From Albula goreensis (Eukaryota > Chordata > Actinopteri > Albuliformes > Albulidae), in the NCBI GenBank assembly GCA_022829145.1, contig CM040764.1, positions 3,929,552 through 3,993,551 of the forward strand: a DNA stretch of 64,000 nt. Direction: 5' to 3'. The notes under the pieces were generated by a model, which was not told where the DNA came from, ran no database searches, and saw only the letters and a list, made by a program, of their open reading frames with translations. Made by a program: the position numbers and the translations under genes. This document shows, one piece after another, positions 49,650 to 63,480 of this stretch (positions are counted from its first letter, which is position 1; each line of letters opens with the position of its first letter).

Positions 49650-49860
49650 TTATTGCATTTTGTGGCAACAATTCTCCCGGTGACTCGGGATTTCATGATA
49701 TGAGACCCGCGATTTGAATACAATTTCTTAATTTTAGAGTCTCTACAGGCCTTATTTCACAGTGTGGGTTATAATTGGCTAGTGCCGCAGTGGGCAGCGT
49801 ATAATTAGCCACAGTGTTACCTACAAAGGTTCTGGTCAGCAGGGGTTCCCACACCATGCA
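49650..49860. promoter_or_regulatory. Candidate island with two TATAATTGGCT/AGCC words
   Basis: GTTATAATTGGCTAGTGCC (from 49769) and CAGCGTATAATTAGCC (49795-49810) lie 24 bp apart. Sequence around them is repeat-free. Confidence 0.28.
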
Positions 49861-50458
49861 TTAGCAACTCCTCCATTCAATATCAGGCCCGCAGTTTCCC
49901 TGTAGCAGCTGTGCAATTTCAGTTAGCACGTTTATTATCCTTTCAAAACAGGCTTCATTGTCAATGCACAGGTATCACCTTTTGAGTTTTTATTCCGTAG
50001 TAAACAGCAGGCATCGAGGTCCAAATGGCATTGGCTAGTCCACTTACGGAAGGCTGAGATGAGTAGGCCTTAGCGATGTTAGCGGTACAGTAGTACGAAA
50101 TGCTGAGGGAATCACACAGACACATACTGGTGGGAGCTGCACTCACACAGTGAAATAGCCGCTTAACCAAGCACACGCTGGAAATAAATTGTTTTCGATG
50201 TTATGGCTCCCGCGCATAAAATGCTCAATTGGTCGGCTGCTGTGTCGATGATTGACCCCTGTATCGCTGCCGGTTACATGAGGTCTGAGTAGGTGGGGTG
50301 GATGGGGGGGGCCATGGACAGCGGAAATTACAGCTGTTTTCCTCTTTTTGTTTTGCTTCACGTGGTGATTATGCTGGCAGACTGGGAGGCGGCATATAGA
50401 GTGGACAGTAGAACAGCAGTGCGGGTATAACATTATGGAGGACTGCTCTATGTGCGCG

Positions 50459-50518
50459 TCTGTGTGTGTGTGTGTGGGTTTAGGTGTGTGTGTGTGTGCG
50501 TGTGTGTGTGTGTGTGGG
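50459..50518. repeat. Interrupted GT microsatellite
   Basis: Three GT runs separated by GGGTTTAG and GCG interruptions. Confidence 0.93.
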
Positions 50519-53500
50519 CTAAGCAGTTCTCGTGTAGGCAGTAGCTGAACCACTTGAGGCTATCCACCATCATGGCAGCTGAGGCAGGAGAACCACAAAA
50601 GGCATAATGCAAGAGAGAATAGAGTAGAATAACCCTCTTTTAATACAAAGATGAGATAGCATAGCAAATGGGCTCCATTTTGACAGTTTGTCATGTTGCT
50701 TAATGCAACAGTTTTGAGAGTAAATATGGCATGACGTTCTGACATGTTCTTATGTATATTACAGATGTGATGTGACTATCCTCTTTGTAAAGATAATGAG
50801 CACACCTATACTCATTATTTATGAACTATTTCTATGAAGTCCTGCCTCACCGGTGTTCTGCTTTTGCTTTATACAGTTTAGAATGTGTGAATGAGCCACA
50901 TGTTCAGACTGAGGCCATCGGCCAGGGAGGGGTAGATTCGCTCGGTGTGATTGTCTCCTCATGCAAGACTGCCCCCCTCTGGTAGACTGGGGTGTCTGCG
51001 GGCTGCTGTGAGCAGAGGTGGCAGCTGCAAGCACTTGCTTCAGTGAGGAACACATGGACTTCTCAGCTTAACTGGATGGGCGGAAGACGCTGCCGCGACA
51101 AGACAGGCCTGCGGATACAATTTAGCACGACCACAATGTCACAACCAGTCAGGGTATCATGGAAATAAATGGCTTATGAAGGCCGAGTTTGTGATATCCA
51201 ATGTCTGGTCTGCTGCGGTGGGTACTAGCAGTGGCAGAGAGCGACTTGCTCTGAGTTTTTACAGGCCATGGGATTGAGCATGTCCAATATGGGCCTGGAA
51301 TGACATTAGTATGACAGAGTGGTAAATAATGCAAACCAGTAAGCACTGCTAACCAGTCAGAAAACTCAAAAATGTTGTATCAGCCGCTTTATTTCAGCGA
51401 GGTAGAAGGTGTGTGACTTAAAAACAAGAGATGACAAATGATTAGTGCGCATTGTTAATATGAAAATATGTAAGAAAAAAGCTAAGATAATCTTGATGAC
51501 GAAGGACATGTGGGCAGCAATAGGGAATTAGTCAGAGATGAGTGGTGATTTAGCTCGTTATCTTAGACTGTGCCCAGTTTGCTGCTACAGACGGTAATCT
51601 TAAGCCCATGCTAACAGGCTAATGGGCTAACACCCAGGATTGACAGCTGTACAACCTCTCTGTCCATTCTTTTCACTCTCTGTAATCCAATAAAGGGTGG
51701 GGCTACCATGTTATTCTATACTCATTTGATAAACTAATCCTTTTGTTTTGCTATGGGCTGAAGAAAGTGTTGATTGGTCACAAACAAGTCAGTGATTGAC
51801 AGCTCTATTTGTGAAACCTCACTCTTTAGCCCAATGTGGCCTTTAGATAAAAAAAACCTTGCACGTACCCACAGAGTGAAGATTAATTCAACCTGTAGAT
51901 CGCTAGAAGTAATCCAAGAGTAAAATCTATAAATGTGGAATGTTGTTTAACCTCAGGACAAAGCTGTTTTGACAGCGGTTCGTGATGTATTTTGCTGTTG
52001 CAGATTCCTGGGTCTTGTGAAATAACCACGAAAAAAAAGTATAAAACAAGAACTGATACGAAAAGGGACACATGTTTTCACTTTTCACACTGAGCTTTCA
52101 GCAAGCAGCTTGAGCTCCTTTTCAGCACGTGTCCATGTGGATGTTGTTGGGCTGGGGGGGGGGTGTGTGGGGGCAGTTGCTAAGAGACAGTGCAGTAACA
52201 AGCAAAGAGGCATGTTGACGCCTCTCCCCGGTTGTCATGACAAAAAAAAAAAAAACAAAACCCTGTTTTAAATTGTAAATCAGAGTGAGTACATTAGTCG
52301 CTTCCCCTTCAATGGACGACGATCTGAAAAACAGACAAACGACAAATCACATTTTCAGCTCCTGGTCCCTTTAATTGGATCTGGGACGCCGGCTTTTGCA
52401 ATGAAAACTGTGACAAACCCCACAGCTAACGCTTGTGCCGCAAATGACCAGTGCCGACTTTTGACTCGCCTGCCTGGAAACAGCCTAAACAAAATAGTTG
52501 TTATTCATCTATGCAGATGAATGTTTTCCTTGTTGATAGTCATAGCCTGCTCAAGGACACAACAGCAGTTTTGTATCTCAGAACTGGATAGAACTTCCCC
52601 ACTCTAGCATGGAGTCACCCATACTGGGATTAGCTCTGTAGTGTCCATTAGCAATGGCTGAGTGAGATTCCATGAACCCTAAAATGGATGGAGCCACCAT
52701 CTGTTATCAAACACTCAGTGACTCCGACAAATCATAGCTTTTTGTGGTGGGAGACAACAGTGTTTGATTGGTTAGTACCTGTAAGCAATTGATTGCACTT
52801 GATAACTTCCTCCATTTTGGCTCCCGGCCTTCATCCGGCAATGCTGGCATATATCACTTCAACACAGAGTGCATACCAGTGGAGGTCAGACTAAGAGATC
52901 ATAACCTTGAGCTAGCTTGCGGAGGCTCGAATGCTCGAAGGAGGGTTGACCAGAGGGTGACCTTGACATTAATGAAGAGAAAAAGGGGTATGGCCAAATG
53001 AAGTGTGGAGGAACACATTAAGCAGTGCCCGGGAGAGGCAGTTAATGGCGTTAATTGACATCAGTGAGCTACCACAGGAAAATTAGCATCAGGAACACTA
53101 TCCCTCACTTCTTGGTTGAATGATTTCTGTAAAGGACATTAATCCACAGTGCATGGAAAAGGCTGTATGGGCTAATGGATGACCTCAGCATACAATTCAA
53201 AAAGAAAACCAACTGTTCCAACTACCAATGAAATCGATGGAAAAAATAATGTTGTTGGACAGTGTAAGGTGACTAAAGAGACATGGGTATATTTTGAAAA
53301 CAGAGATACTGAGGGTACACTATTACATTGTAATAGATCATTTATAAATTATCTTTTATGACTATGACTTGAACAGTCCAACAGGCATACAAAATAGTGG
53401 TTGTTTTTAGTGAAAGAAATATAAAGTCTGAATTTAAATTTTAATGTAATACAATATTATGTCATTTGTACTCCAAATCCTTGAGGTATAATGAAATGCA

Positions 53501-53829
53501 TGTTGTGCAATTCATCTGGTCATTTATATTATCTGCAAGGCATATCACAGAGTATGCATCAGCTTTTTAATATTAGTTTTCATCTCTCTTGATTTGGTAT
53601 TTCAGCCATGTGATATCTGAGCTACAGAAATGTTTTGTGCTTGCTTTTCTCTGAATTAAAAGTCCTGTGCTGAATTGGAATGAAAGCCAAGCGTACGGCT
53701 GACTGTTTACCCACAGCTCTGACTGTGAACCCATTCAGATTCCAGATTCATGCAGCGAAAGTGTTTTCAGATGCACTGAAAGACTAGATAGAGAACTCTG
53801 GCCTTCCATTGGCTGCCTCTCCGCATCAC

Positions 53830-54130
53830 ATGACCTCAAATTAACAGCTAGCGTAGGTCGTCAGGCGGCACATCCCACAGAGGTGCTCGTTTCCAGCGTA
53901 ACGACGCGTCCCATAGTCTGTAATGAAACTCTGACGATGGCCGGTTGCCGACCGTGGCCTGTAACTCCACGGGGGCAGCGCGTAATTGGCTGAGGCTTCT
54001 CCCGGGGAGGGAGGGAGTCAGCGGGAGTCTCCCCGTCTCATTACGCGAGACGTACGAGGCCGATTGATCGGGCGCCAGCGGGCCCGCCCGCCCCAGCTGT
54101 GCACGGAGCGCGGGTCTGTTCTAAAGGATC
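53830..54130. promoter_or_regulatory. GC-rich CpG island-like block with homeodomain word
   Basis: One of the most GC-rich segments of the window (GATCGGGCGCCAGCGGGCCC, CATTACGCGAGACGTACGAGG) with CAGCGCGTAATTGGCT at 53976-53991. A 60-codon frame is incidental. Could be a regulatory element or a small CpG island; no promoter motif was identified. Confidence 0.35.
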
Positions 54131-54729
54131 CGTATCTCCCCCACACAGTCACTTTAACTCCAGTTTGAAGTTAGTTTTAAAGGCCAGGATTCGATCAGCA
54201 ATTGTCCTTGACTTTGACACAGAATAAAGTCAGTCGATTGAAACTCAGACTTCAAAATGGAGCAGCGTTGAGAAGAGGCAAGCATAACCAAATAAAAGAA
54301 TCCAAAAAATCTATAACATTCATTATAGATTTGGTCAGGAATAGAATGTGTATATCTTAGGTATGATTGTTAATACATGTTATCATTGATCTTTTGTGAC
54401 AGATTATTTATGTCTCATTTATATTTTTTAATCTTCCGTTAGTTGGTATGGTTTGTGCAGTATATGCATATACACAAATATGGACAGATGGATAATTAAT
54501 TAATCACATTTTATTGGTTGTAGGGGGGAAAGGAGGGGCATAGCCTAGAGCCTAGTGTTTATCCAGCGTATAATTTGATTAATCTAATGCAAGGACTTTC
54601 ACATATAGATATGCACACTCTCGCCGTTTTGATTTAAAATGCAGACTGTGCAAGTGACAGACTCCCAGCTGTTGTTGTGTGAAATGGGTTTGTTCAGTAA
54701 CTTATTCGTGCATATTTGCACTCCACTCG

Positions 54730-55060
54730 CATTAATCTGTCCCTGACAATGAAAAGCAATTAAAGGGGTGCGAGAAGTTCGCGTTTGCTCTCTCCCCCTC
54801 GTCAAATTTGCCTTTTGCTCCCCGGGATCAGTCATTTTTCCAGTTGCGCGATATACCGGGAATGTTGATGTGGATTTATCTGTAGGCCTGTGGTAGATCG
54901 GATCGGAAACGCCGGCTTTCCGATGCGTAGACTTGTTTGGGGTGTCGCTCATTGTCCATGCGTGGGGATTTGCATATTAATGAACCCTGTGGGGTGATTA
55001 AACCCACGCCATTTACCTTGGAAAGCACAGCCCTGCACCTGTGATTGGTGCCAGAAAATG
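54730..55060. promoter_or_regulatory. Candidate POU/homeodomain enhancer
   Basis: ATTTGCAT (54968-54975), the POU octamer, directly abuts ATTAATGA (54976-54983), a homeodomain-type word. Around it are CAATTAAAGGGG, GGGGTGATTAAACCC and several CpGs. The clear motif clustering makes this the strongest enhancer candidate in the window, still without conservation evidence. Confidence 0.4.
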
Positions 55061-58000
55061 CTGGATCATTCGGTTCACCCAGATTTGTAAAATCCTTTGG
55101 GCTGTGTATGTGTGTGCACACGGAGGATATTCACTATTTCAAGAGTACCTGAATCCTCACAGTTTTTAAACCCCTCTGCTCTGAAGTGTATCAGCTAATT
55201 AGAACCAGAAAATTTCAGGAAGTGGTCCTTTTCAGTTTGTTAGTCATAGACATGAACCAAAAATGTTACAGCTGTTCAACTGGACATATAATAATGCAGT
55301 CTGTCTTGGTTGCCTTTCCATGGGTCATGTTAAACTTTGCTCTGTTCTGGCCTCTGCTTGACCTTGCGTCAGCCCAGTCTCTGCTTCCCTTTCAGTCATG
55401 CAGTTTTGCCATGTGTTTATTTCACATACACCTTTTTCACCAAATTAGGCACCTGATATTCATGTCCTTAAATTTGAACAACATTTATAGGCAAAACCAT
55501 AGCAGTTGTATTGAATAGGTACCTAAACAAAGAAATGGGGGGAAGAGAGCTCTGCTTATATCCTTGACTGGCATAAGTTTCTCTTTATGCTGGAGAAGAT
55601 TCAGGCCACAGTAGGCATGTTATTTTAATGGACCAATTGTTTTGCTTAGAGACAATCCAAAGGCCTATTGTTTCGTGCTGTCCTGTATTCATGTACTTAA
55701 TATGCAGCTTGCGGAGAAAAAAACTCATGCCTCTTCAAGACTGCTGGTGCGTAGGTGTTTCCCTGCAATATTTTGATTCATTAGCAGGTAATGTAGGTGG
55801 CTGTGCTTTGTCTATAGTGCAACCTTGCCTCCCACAAACATTGACCAGTTGGTAGTAGGCCAGCTTCTTTAAAACAGTAAAGAAGCAGCTTCTATTCATT
55901 CTAATTGCAGTGATAGGGTAGGTTTTATCTTGCTATTTTTCATATTTTCTCAACCAACAACTTTTTTCTTGATGGTAAAAGTAGACACTGCACTTGAAGG
56001 TCTGTATAGATCCTTAGCTGTTCTAAGTGAGCTAAGAATGTCCATACATGTTGTTTTTCCTTGTGTTTTCGTTCTGGAAACAAAGGGTTTCGACAAGATA
56101 TCCACAATATGCTCCCATATTTCAAAAATGTACCCATTCACCCACATACACCCTGGGTTTATGAACACCAATATAAGGTCAAAACCTTCCATTGCCTCCA
56201 CAATTACCAGATATAAACATAATTAAACGTAATTATAGGGAGTTCTGGAATGTTCTATGTGGAGTAGATATCCACCTGCTTCATTTATAAGAGAACGGGA
56301 GGCTTTCCCTGTTGACAATTGGTGCAATACTCTAATGTCCACAGGACCATTTTGAAATGGTTAAAAAATTGCATAACAGTGCCCCAAGAAGTGTTGACAC
56401 TGCTCTGAGGCAAAGGGGCCCAACTCCATATTTGATATTCATATATTGTTCATTTCCATAAGTTTTATATTTTATGTGGCTATGCTAATCCAAAACAGAT
56501 CTGGCTCCTCGGTCAATGTCAAAGTGACTTACAACATGCAAAATGAATAAAATCAGTAAAAAAATAAAATCATTCGTATTTTTTCTTTCTAGCATCTATT
56601 TTGCACCCTAGTATAAATAGCGCACTGTGAGGCATGAAACTCTTTTTGACTTATGGACCAAATTGCATCTGGACAAGCTGTATTATCGTTTCCTGGTAAA
56701 CAGAGGGTTTTGTTTCTATGGATGCATAGAGTTATTCTCACTACGTAATTGCATTTGTGGAGGAAATGGAATTGTCTTTGATGGTTTGGTGAAGAAATAA
56801 GAGATGAAGAGTGTTTGGACACAGTTGTGTTCCCTTTTCCTCCCTGATCTTCATTAAAGGGGAGAATTCTCGGAGGCAGTGGTGTAGAAGCTGATGTGAT
56901 CCACACAAAATTGTCCCCTGCACAAGCAAGGGAGTGGGTATTCGGCAATTACCGAGAGTTTAGAGGCTTTACTCTCAAGCGTCTTTAGAATCACAAAGGC
57001 AAGATTTGAGTCTTGTTTCCTGGAGTTGTGTCCCATTCTTTTATACTGTGCACATGTAAACAAACATCCAGATGTTTTACGTTTTGGCACTTAAAAGCTA
57101 CATTTTAACCAAGTTTTTATCTATTTGCAAGAAAGAACACATAACATGGCTAGAGTAACCAATGCTTTTTACCTAGAGCATAGAACAAGGTGAGAAGAAC
57201 AGCACAAGAAAATGCACAGTCAAGCCAACTAGGCTGGGGTCAAATCACAAAACAAACTTTTGAAAAATTGAAAAAAAATTTGGTTGAAAAAAATGTTTTA
57301 TTAGTATTAGTCAATTAATTTTTAATCAATTGAATTTCAGCTTATTTTTCTTCTGTGGAGGCTAAAATTGTCCTGTCGTGATTTCAATATCACTCCATTC
57401 TATATCACGATGCGCATATGTCTTTTATATGTGTTAATCCGCCTCTTCTATAACGTTTTTGATTTTTTTATGGTCTAAAACCAGTGCTATTGTAACCTAA
57501 TTATTTACCAAAACTATGCTGTGTACCCATGTATTACATTTATTACATGATACTAGATATTGAGCTTTCATATAGTATATTAATATATGAATGTTTGTGT
57601 TCAGTTGGAGATGGCAGGAGGTGGTTGCTGATGGTCCAGCTATTATGATGAAAGAAGCGTGTGTATAGATAAGTGAGAGGTAGATCTTCATCAGTGTTGA
57701 AATGGGGAAGGTTGGGTGATCATGGTGTAGGCATTGTTATGAAAATATCTTGGGCAATGCTGATTACATTATATTTAATGTAATAAAGATAATCCTGGTT
57801 TATATACGCTGAAATGAAAGTGTAGTCACATCTTAGCCATTAGAGGAACATCCTTGTGTTTTATGAATTTTTACTTTGATGACAAAAAATCGTCATATTG
57901 ACGATTAAGTCACTGAGGCAATATTTCACCGTAGCTGTATATCTACAGCACTCCAATTAAAGAATGTATTGTACGTTCTGACTGTCTTCTTAGAAATAGC

Positions 58001-59833
58001 CATACAATGCTAAAAATGCTTCCTTACGAAACCTGTTTTTCTATGGTGGGTCATGTTTTCAAAAAAGGCCATAGAATAGAATTTTTTTTGTACAACAGCC
58101 TTTGTGTTTGTGTTCTACATTCTAAGGAAAAATGAATTCTATTAAAAGATTGATTTTTTTATATATATTTAAAATGTAAACCAGGTCTTCAGCCCATTGT
58201 AAGGGGAGTACTTTTTATTTTATTCGTCTTGGCATTTAGTTTCTCTCTTTGTCTGGGGATCCTTCAAGCTGTGCTTTTAAAAAGGCAACAGCAAGATTAG
58301 CAGAAAAGGCTTGAATGTGTGGACTTGCATCCAAAAACCTTGAGAAAATGCATGGAAAGAAGAAGGATTAAATATGGCTGCCAGTTACCCTGTACCAGGT
58401 TCCAATGTCCATGTTTATGCATAAAGCTTTGTAATTATATTATACAAATAGATTAGACCAATCCCCAATATCCAGATGTCTTCTTTGATATAAATGCATT
58501 CATTATTTGTATATATATTCAACAATAACATCTAATTGGAGCATAAGTTATGTGTACCACGCGTTTTTCATCTTAAGAATTTGAAGCTTTGTTCTTCAGA
58601 CCAAAAATGTTGAAGAACCAAAGCTAATCAAGCTGTGACATCACATTACAGTACAAGCAAAGATTGTTTGAATTCCACTCCTTATCTCCACCTATAGTTT
58701 ATAGTATTAATATATTTAAAATAAAATTACCACAAGAAAAGAATGTATCACTTGTGACACGTTTGGTGCACTGGTGACATAAAAGTTGGAGGAACTAGTC
58801 ACAGACGTAATGTACCTTAATTTACGGATTAACTTTCTGAGCCGGCAAGCCATGTTATAGTATATTAATGGGGCTTAGGATATTGTTTCAGAAGGAGGAC
58901 ATGCACTGGCATCCATAATACTTCACTGACATGTTTAATGTGTGAACACATTGGACTTGGGTCATTGTTCCTCATCATTTTGAAACTGCAGGATTTGATA
59001 TATAGCTGAAAAACATCAGGATGAGTCTAGTGGTGTTTTAAAGTATTAAATGCTTTAATTATTGAAAATACATAATTATACTGCTTATTCATTCCAGGTG
59101 GTGTAAAATATATCACTACCTTTGAGTAAAACACTTCCTCAATCACAATTTCCTGCAAAAATATAAATTGTGTAAATTGATGATATACTATACGTCACCC
59201 TGTGGTCTATTGTCACCCTATGGAGGAGAGCCTTAATACAAAAGTTCATTCTAGATGAATTGTCCCAAGTTCCACATCGCACCTGTTCACATTGATTAAT
59301 AAGGACTAATTATAATGTCACAGCAGTAATCTGCTCAAATCAGAAAGATTTGTTTCTTGCGAGCAGGGACTGTTTCATGCTCCATTATAAACGGTCATTT
59401 AAATGGTTTGGCTGTTTTCAAATCGCTTTCGGTGTATTCTATTACAGAAAAAGTCTTTCATGCAGACATAACTGCAAAGAGTAATGATATCACTGTTGCT
59501 TTATTTAAACAGGAACAGGAAGCAAAATTAGGCTGTCTCAGGACTATAAACTGGGCTATGCACGTAATGCACTGTCGCCGAAGGGAATTTGAACAGTGTC
59601 CAGTGAAATGAACATCATCATAACTTAGCCATAGTCCGAGTGTGTTTGTCTCCACGCCGTTCTGAATAGTATGAAGCCACGACTTTATTTTGGTTCTGAG
59701 CTTGAATGGATAAAAATGATTCATCAGAATAATGAAGGTTTTTAACAACTGGATAGGGCAGACTAATATGATTTGCATAAACTAACCTGTGTATGAAATA
59801 CATTGTTCATTTTCTCACACATTTTGTTTACCG

Positions 59834-59863
59834 TGATGATGATGATGATGATGATGATGATGA
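59834..59863. repeat. GAT trinucleotide microsatellite
   Basis: About ten GAT units without interruption. Confidence 0.97.
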
Positions 59864-62800
59864 GAAGCCCTCACATTCTGTTATGGGTCATGGAGACCCC
59901 ACACCCTATTCACAAATAGGTAAGGGTTAGCATATGTTACATAGCACATATGTGTGCTGTTGCCATTTATCCAGGTCAGCCTCCAAGCATATATGTAATC
60001 TCAATCTTTTTTCCATAAGGTAAGATAAAGGATAGTTGGTGTTTCATTGTTAATGAAGGAAAAGTACATAAAAGCCACTTTCATCTTTTTGTCTGTGCTT
60101 TCAAAAGAGATGAAATAACGTCATTATCAAGATTTAGTACGTTATTGCCATACCAACCAAGGTTCTTTGGAAAGTGTCTAAGTGCTGCTCATGACAGAGA
60201 TGCAGAAGAGGGCATACATATTGACAGGCACTTCCATTTGTACCTGTAGGTGTTCTTCCTAAAGAAACAAAGGAAATGGACGCTAGGGCTGCATAGTAGC
60301 CAAGGGGCTTTTTGACAGGAAAATGACGGTTATTGTAGCACTTCACTCTGAGATAATTAAACAATATCCTGGTATTTCTGTATGGCCTCATGTCGTCAGT
60401 TCCCAATTTGATACGCGCACCACAAATCTTGATTTTTCGTGAACACCAACAGCTTACCCGCTGCAGCATAGTGTCAGTCTGTCCAATTCAATTTAATAAA
60501 CCCATCGGTTTATTGGGTTCCCCTGGGGAAAATAATTATGACCATCAATCTTTCTCAAAACAGCAGTCATTTCATTTCCATATCAGCCTTATGCACTGTA
60601 ATTTTCAGTGGATGACTTGGGCTAAGAGAATTTTTTTGAGTTCATAATAAAAGTAATTAAGTACAGTCATTTTTATATCATACATGTTTAATGCATTTTA
60701 TTTACCATGTTAATTTTAACTGAATCTTTTTTTTTTTTTTTGCCTTGATGTTTTCTTAAAAAAGAGTGGTTAACTATTAACCTTGTAAATTCTGACATGG
60801 TGTATATCAAGCATTTTCAAGGCCTTTTAAAATTAATTACTGTATATAATACTTGCCAGCAATCAGAGTGCGTGAACCGTGTTTACACTATACTTTTTGG
60901 AATTAATATTGCAATTTATCCAGAATGTAGTGCTAAGTACATACGCAATGACCCTAACTCATGCTGAAATCCATTTAGCTAATCATACTATATCCTCAGA
61001 CTCCATTTCATTCCCAGTTTTAAATTTAGCACTCTGCTGCCAGTCAGTGAACTGTTAACATAGGTTGTGACACTAATAAACTGGCTTCGCTCATGCTCTT
61101 TTGCTGTTTTGTATATGCTGTAAGCAGCTCTAGATAATAGGTAATGATAGTTAAATACAACTATAATAGATAATAATAAATAATAGTTAAACAGCCAAAG
61201 ACAGAATGAGCTGTGATATTTAGCAACTGGCTAACATGGCTGGAGTCACTCGGTTTAAGTTAATTGCCTAAAGTTATGGGTGCTTTAGCATAGGTTGAAG
61301 CCCAGCAGTGAAACATAGTCAATCATCTCTGATCTATATTCATGGTCATAAAACTAATATTTCAAATAGTTTTCCAAAAAGGCATAAAACTTTCTGACAT
61401 GGCCTGTATGCAATATGTATATCATGGGAAGACAGGATATACCTGAAGTGGAATCTCAAATGGCTATAACCAAACCAAAATTGTAAAACAGACAACAGTA
61501 TTGTTACGACTATGTTACTGCTCCTTCTCCCAACAGATAACAAAAGGCCAAAGTCAATCTTAAGAAAATGTAATGGAATTAGTGAGGCAATCAAAACAAT
61601 GCCAAATGGTGTGACAAATTCTGTATACCTGCATACAAATCAGCATCAGGAAATGGATTTTTTGACATTTAGAACTTTCGCTGGAAATGCAGAACTCAAC
61701 TTAGTTTAATCAGTGTGTTCATTCATTTTGTATATTAGCATAGTTTTTCAGATAATGAAAGCCTTACGCCAGAAGGTTCACTATTCTTGCACTTTCAGAA
61801 ATACAAAAAGCAGCGCTGAACATGTACTTTACCCCGATAGACAAATAGCTAAATGAAAGCCTTTTATAAAAGGTTCAGTACCATGCCTCTTCCAATAAAA
61901 CTAAATTCAATTCTGCATGTTTACTCTGCCAGACACGTTGGCAAATTATACAGTAATCTTCTCCATAGTAAATCTATATCCATGTCAGAACCTTGGGGTG
62001 CGGGAAGAACTTCTAAGTATTTTCTTCTTGCTTTTTATTATTCTTTTTCTTGGCCACAGATGGGGTTTTTTTTCTTGGTCACGGTAATGCATTCACTCGG
62101 TTGCATATTGAATTAATTACCCACAATGCCTCTCAAGATCGGAGAGTATTAGCATACATTACATTGAGTTTAATGCCAGCGAGTCTAAACATGTTGCTTT
62201 TTCCCGTTTTGAATCTATTGTCTTCTCCACTGAAGGGAATCTTCATGAGTCTTCAGTCGGCACTGCCAATGCACTTTCCTTTGCCAAAAAGGAACAATTA
62301 TAAACTCCATGTGCCAGTAACTACATTTCAGCGTTTACATCTCTCACTACTTACAGTGTAATTAATCAGCGCTGCTATGACTGTTGCACTGAGTTTGAAT
62401 GATTCTGGACTTCTTTGTGGACACAATGGTAATATTCAAATCCTTTATTAGAATATTATAAAGTCAGAATAAAACAGTCGCATGCCAAATTGAGTAAGTA
62501 ATCCCTTTAAATGTTGTGTTAAAACTTTTTTACTTGCATACCTTAATACTGTAGGTATCTACTACTGATCTGACAGTGAAGCGTCACTTTTTGATTGGCT
62601 GAATAAAGTCAGCTGTTGACAGGGCAATTTTAGCTCCACCCATATTGGTCTTGATACCGCATTCACCCACTCATCACTTCTATCTGCACTTTATGAAAGA
62701 GTTATGAAGGCTCATTGAACTTCATTACTGCTGCAATATAGTGCATGAGTTCTGTGGGCCAGGAGGACTGTTCTGTTAATCACATGGGGGTTTCAGTGTA

Positions 62801-63099
62801 TGGATGGGTAGATCAGTACCAGTCTTAGGGCAGACAGTATCTAGTAGGCAGGATTGTCCTTGCTTCACACCTACAAGTCGCTTTTCTAAAACTACTTGTC
62901 AGTTATGATGCCTGCTATGATATGATATCAGCCCATACAAAAGCAATAGAGTGCTGTAATTATGGCTGCATTTATGATTAATGCACAGGAAATTAATTTT
63001 TTAAGAAGCGTTACCAGAAAATACTAATCAAACCAGAAGTAAATCGGGACTAAAATCCACTAACCCTGACACATGAGACTCCAGATTTTCCCAAATTAG

Positions 63100-63480
63100 C
63101 CCCGCTATCAGGGCCTTGGCAGGCCTTTGAGTAAGTACTCTGCTTAGTTAGGGCGAGTTTAAATATGCATGGGTTATAATGGGACAACAACCTCAGAGCT
63201 CGCCCCCGGGTACGAGAGAGCACTCAGGGGTGGGGGGTGAGCGGCGTAGCGACGTTGAGAAACAGTTTCCAGTACCATTGGCCTCATTATATTGGTCCTG
63301 ACACATGGCTCCCGGGCAGAGGCCCCTTGCTTGTACTTCAAAGAATAGGCCAGGGGGAAAAAGGGGGCTAATTGAATGGCAGCGGGTTCAGATTCCGCCA
63401 GTCCACCCCGACGCCCACCGTTCAATCTGCGTAATGAATTCATAAGAACAGCAGAGCCTTTCTCTGGTTGCCTCACGCTG
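63100..63480. promoter_or_regulatory. Candidate regulatory island near 63.3 kb
   Basis: A repeat-free, CpG-bearing block with TTTAAATATGCATGGG, GGGCTAATTGAATGG (CTAATTGA at 63368-63375) and GCGTAATGAATTC. A 124-codon - strand frame through it shows no domain. Confidence 0.3.

Noticed and set aside
54599..55121. Overlapping 117- and 81-codon frames on the - strand
   Set aside because: Not similar to any family I recognise; they coincide with a GC-richer candidate regulatory island, where stop codons are fewer by composition.
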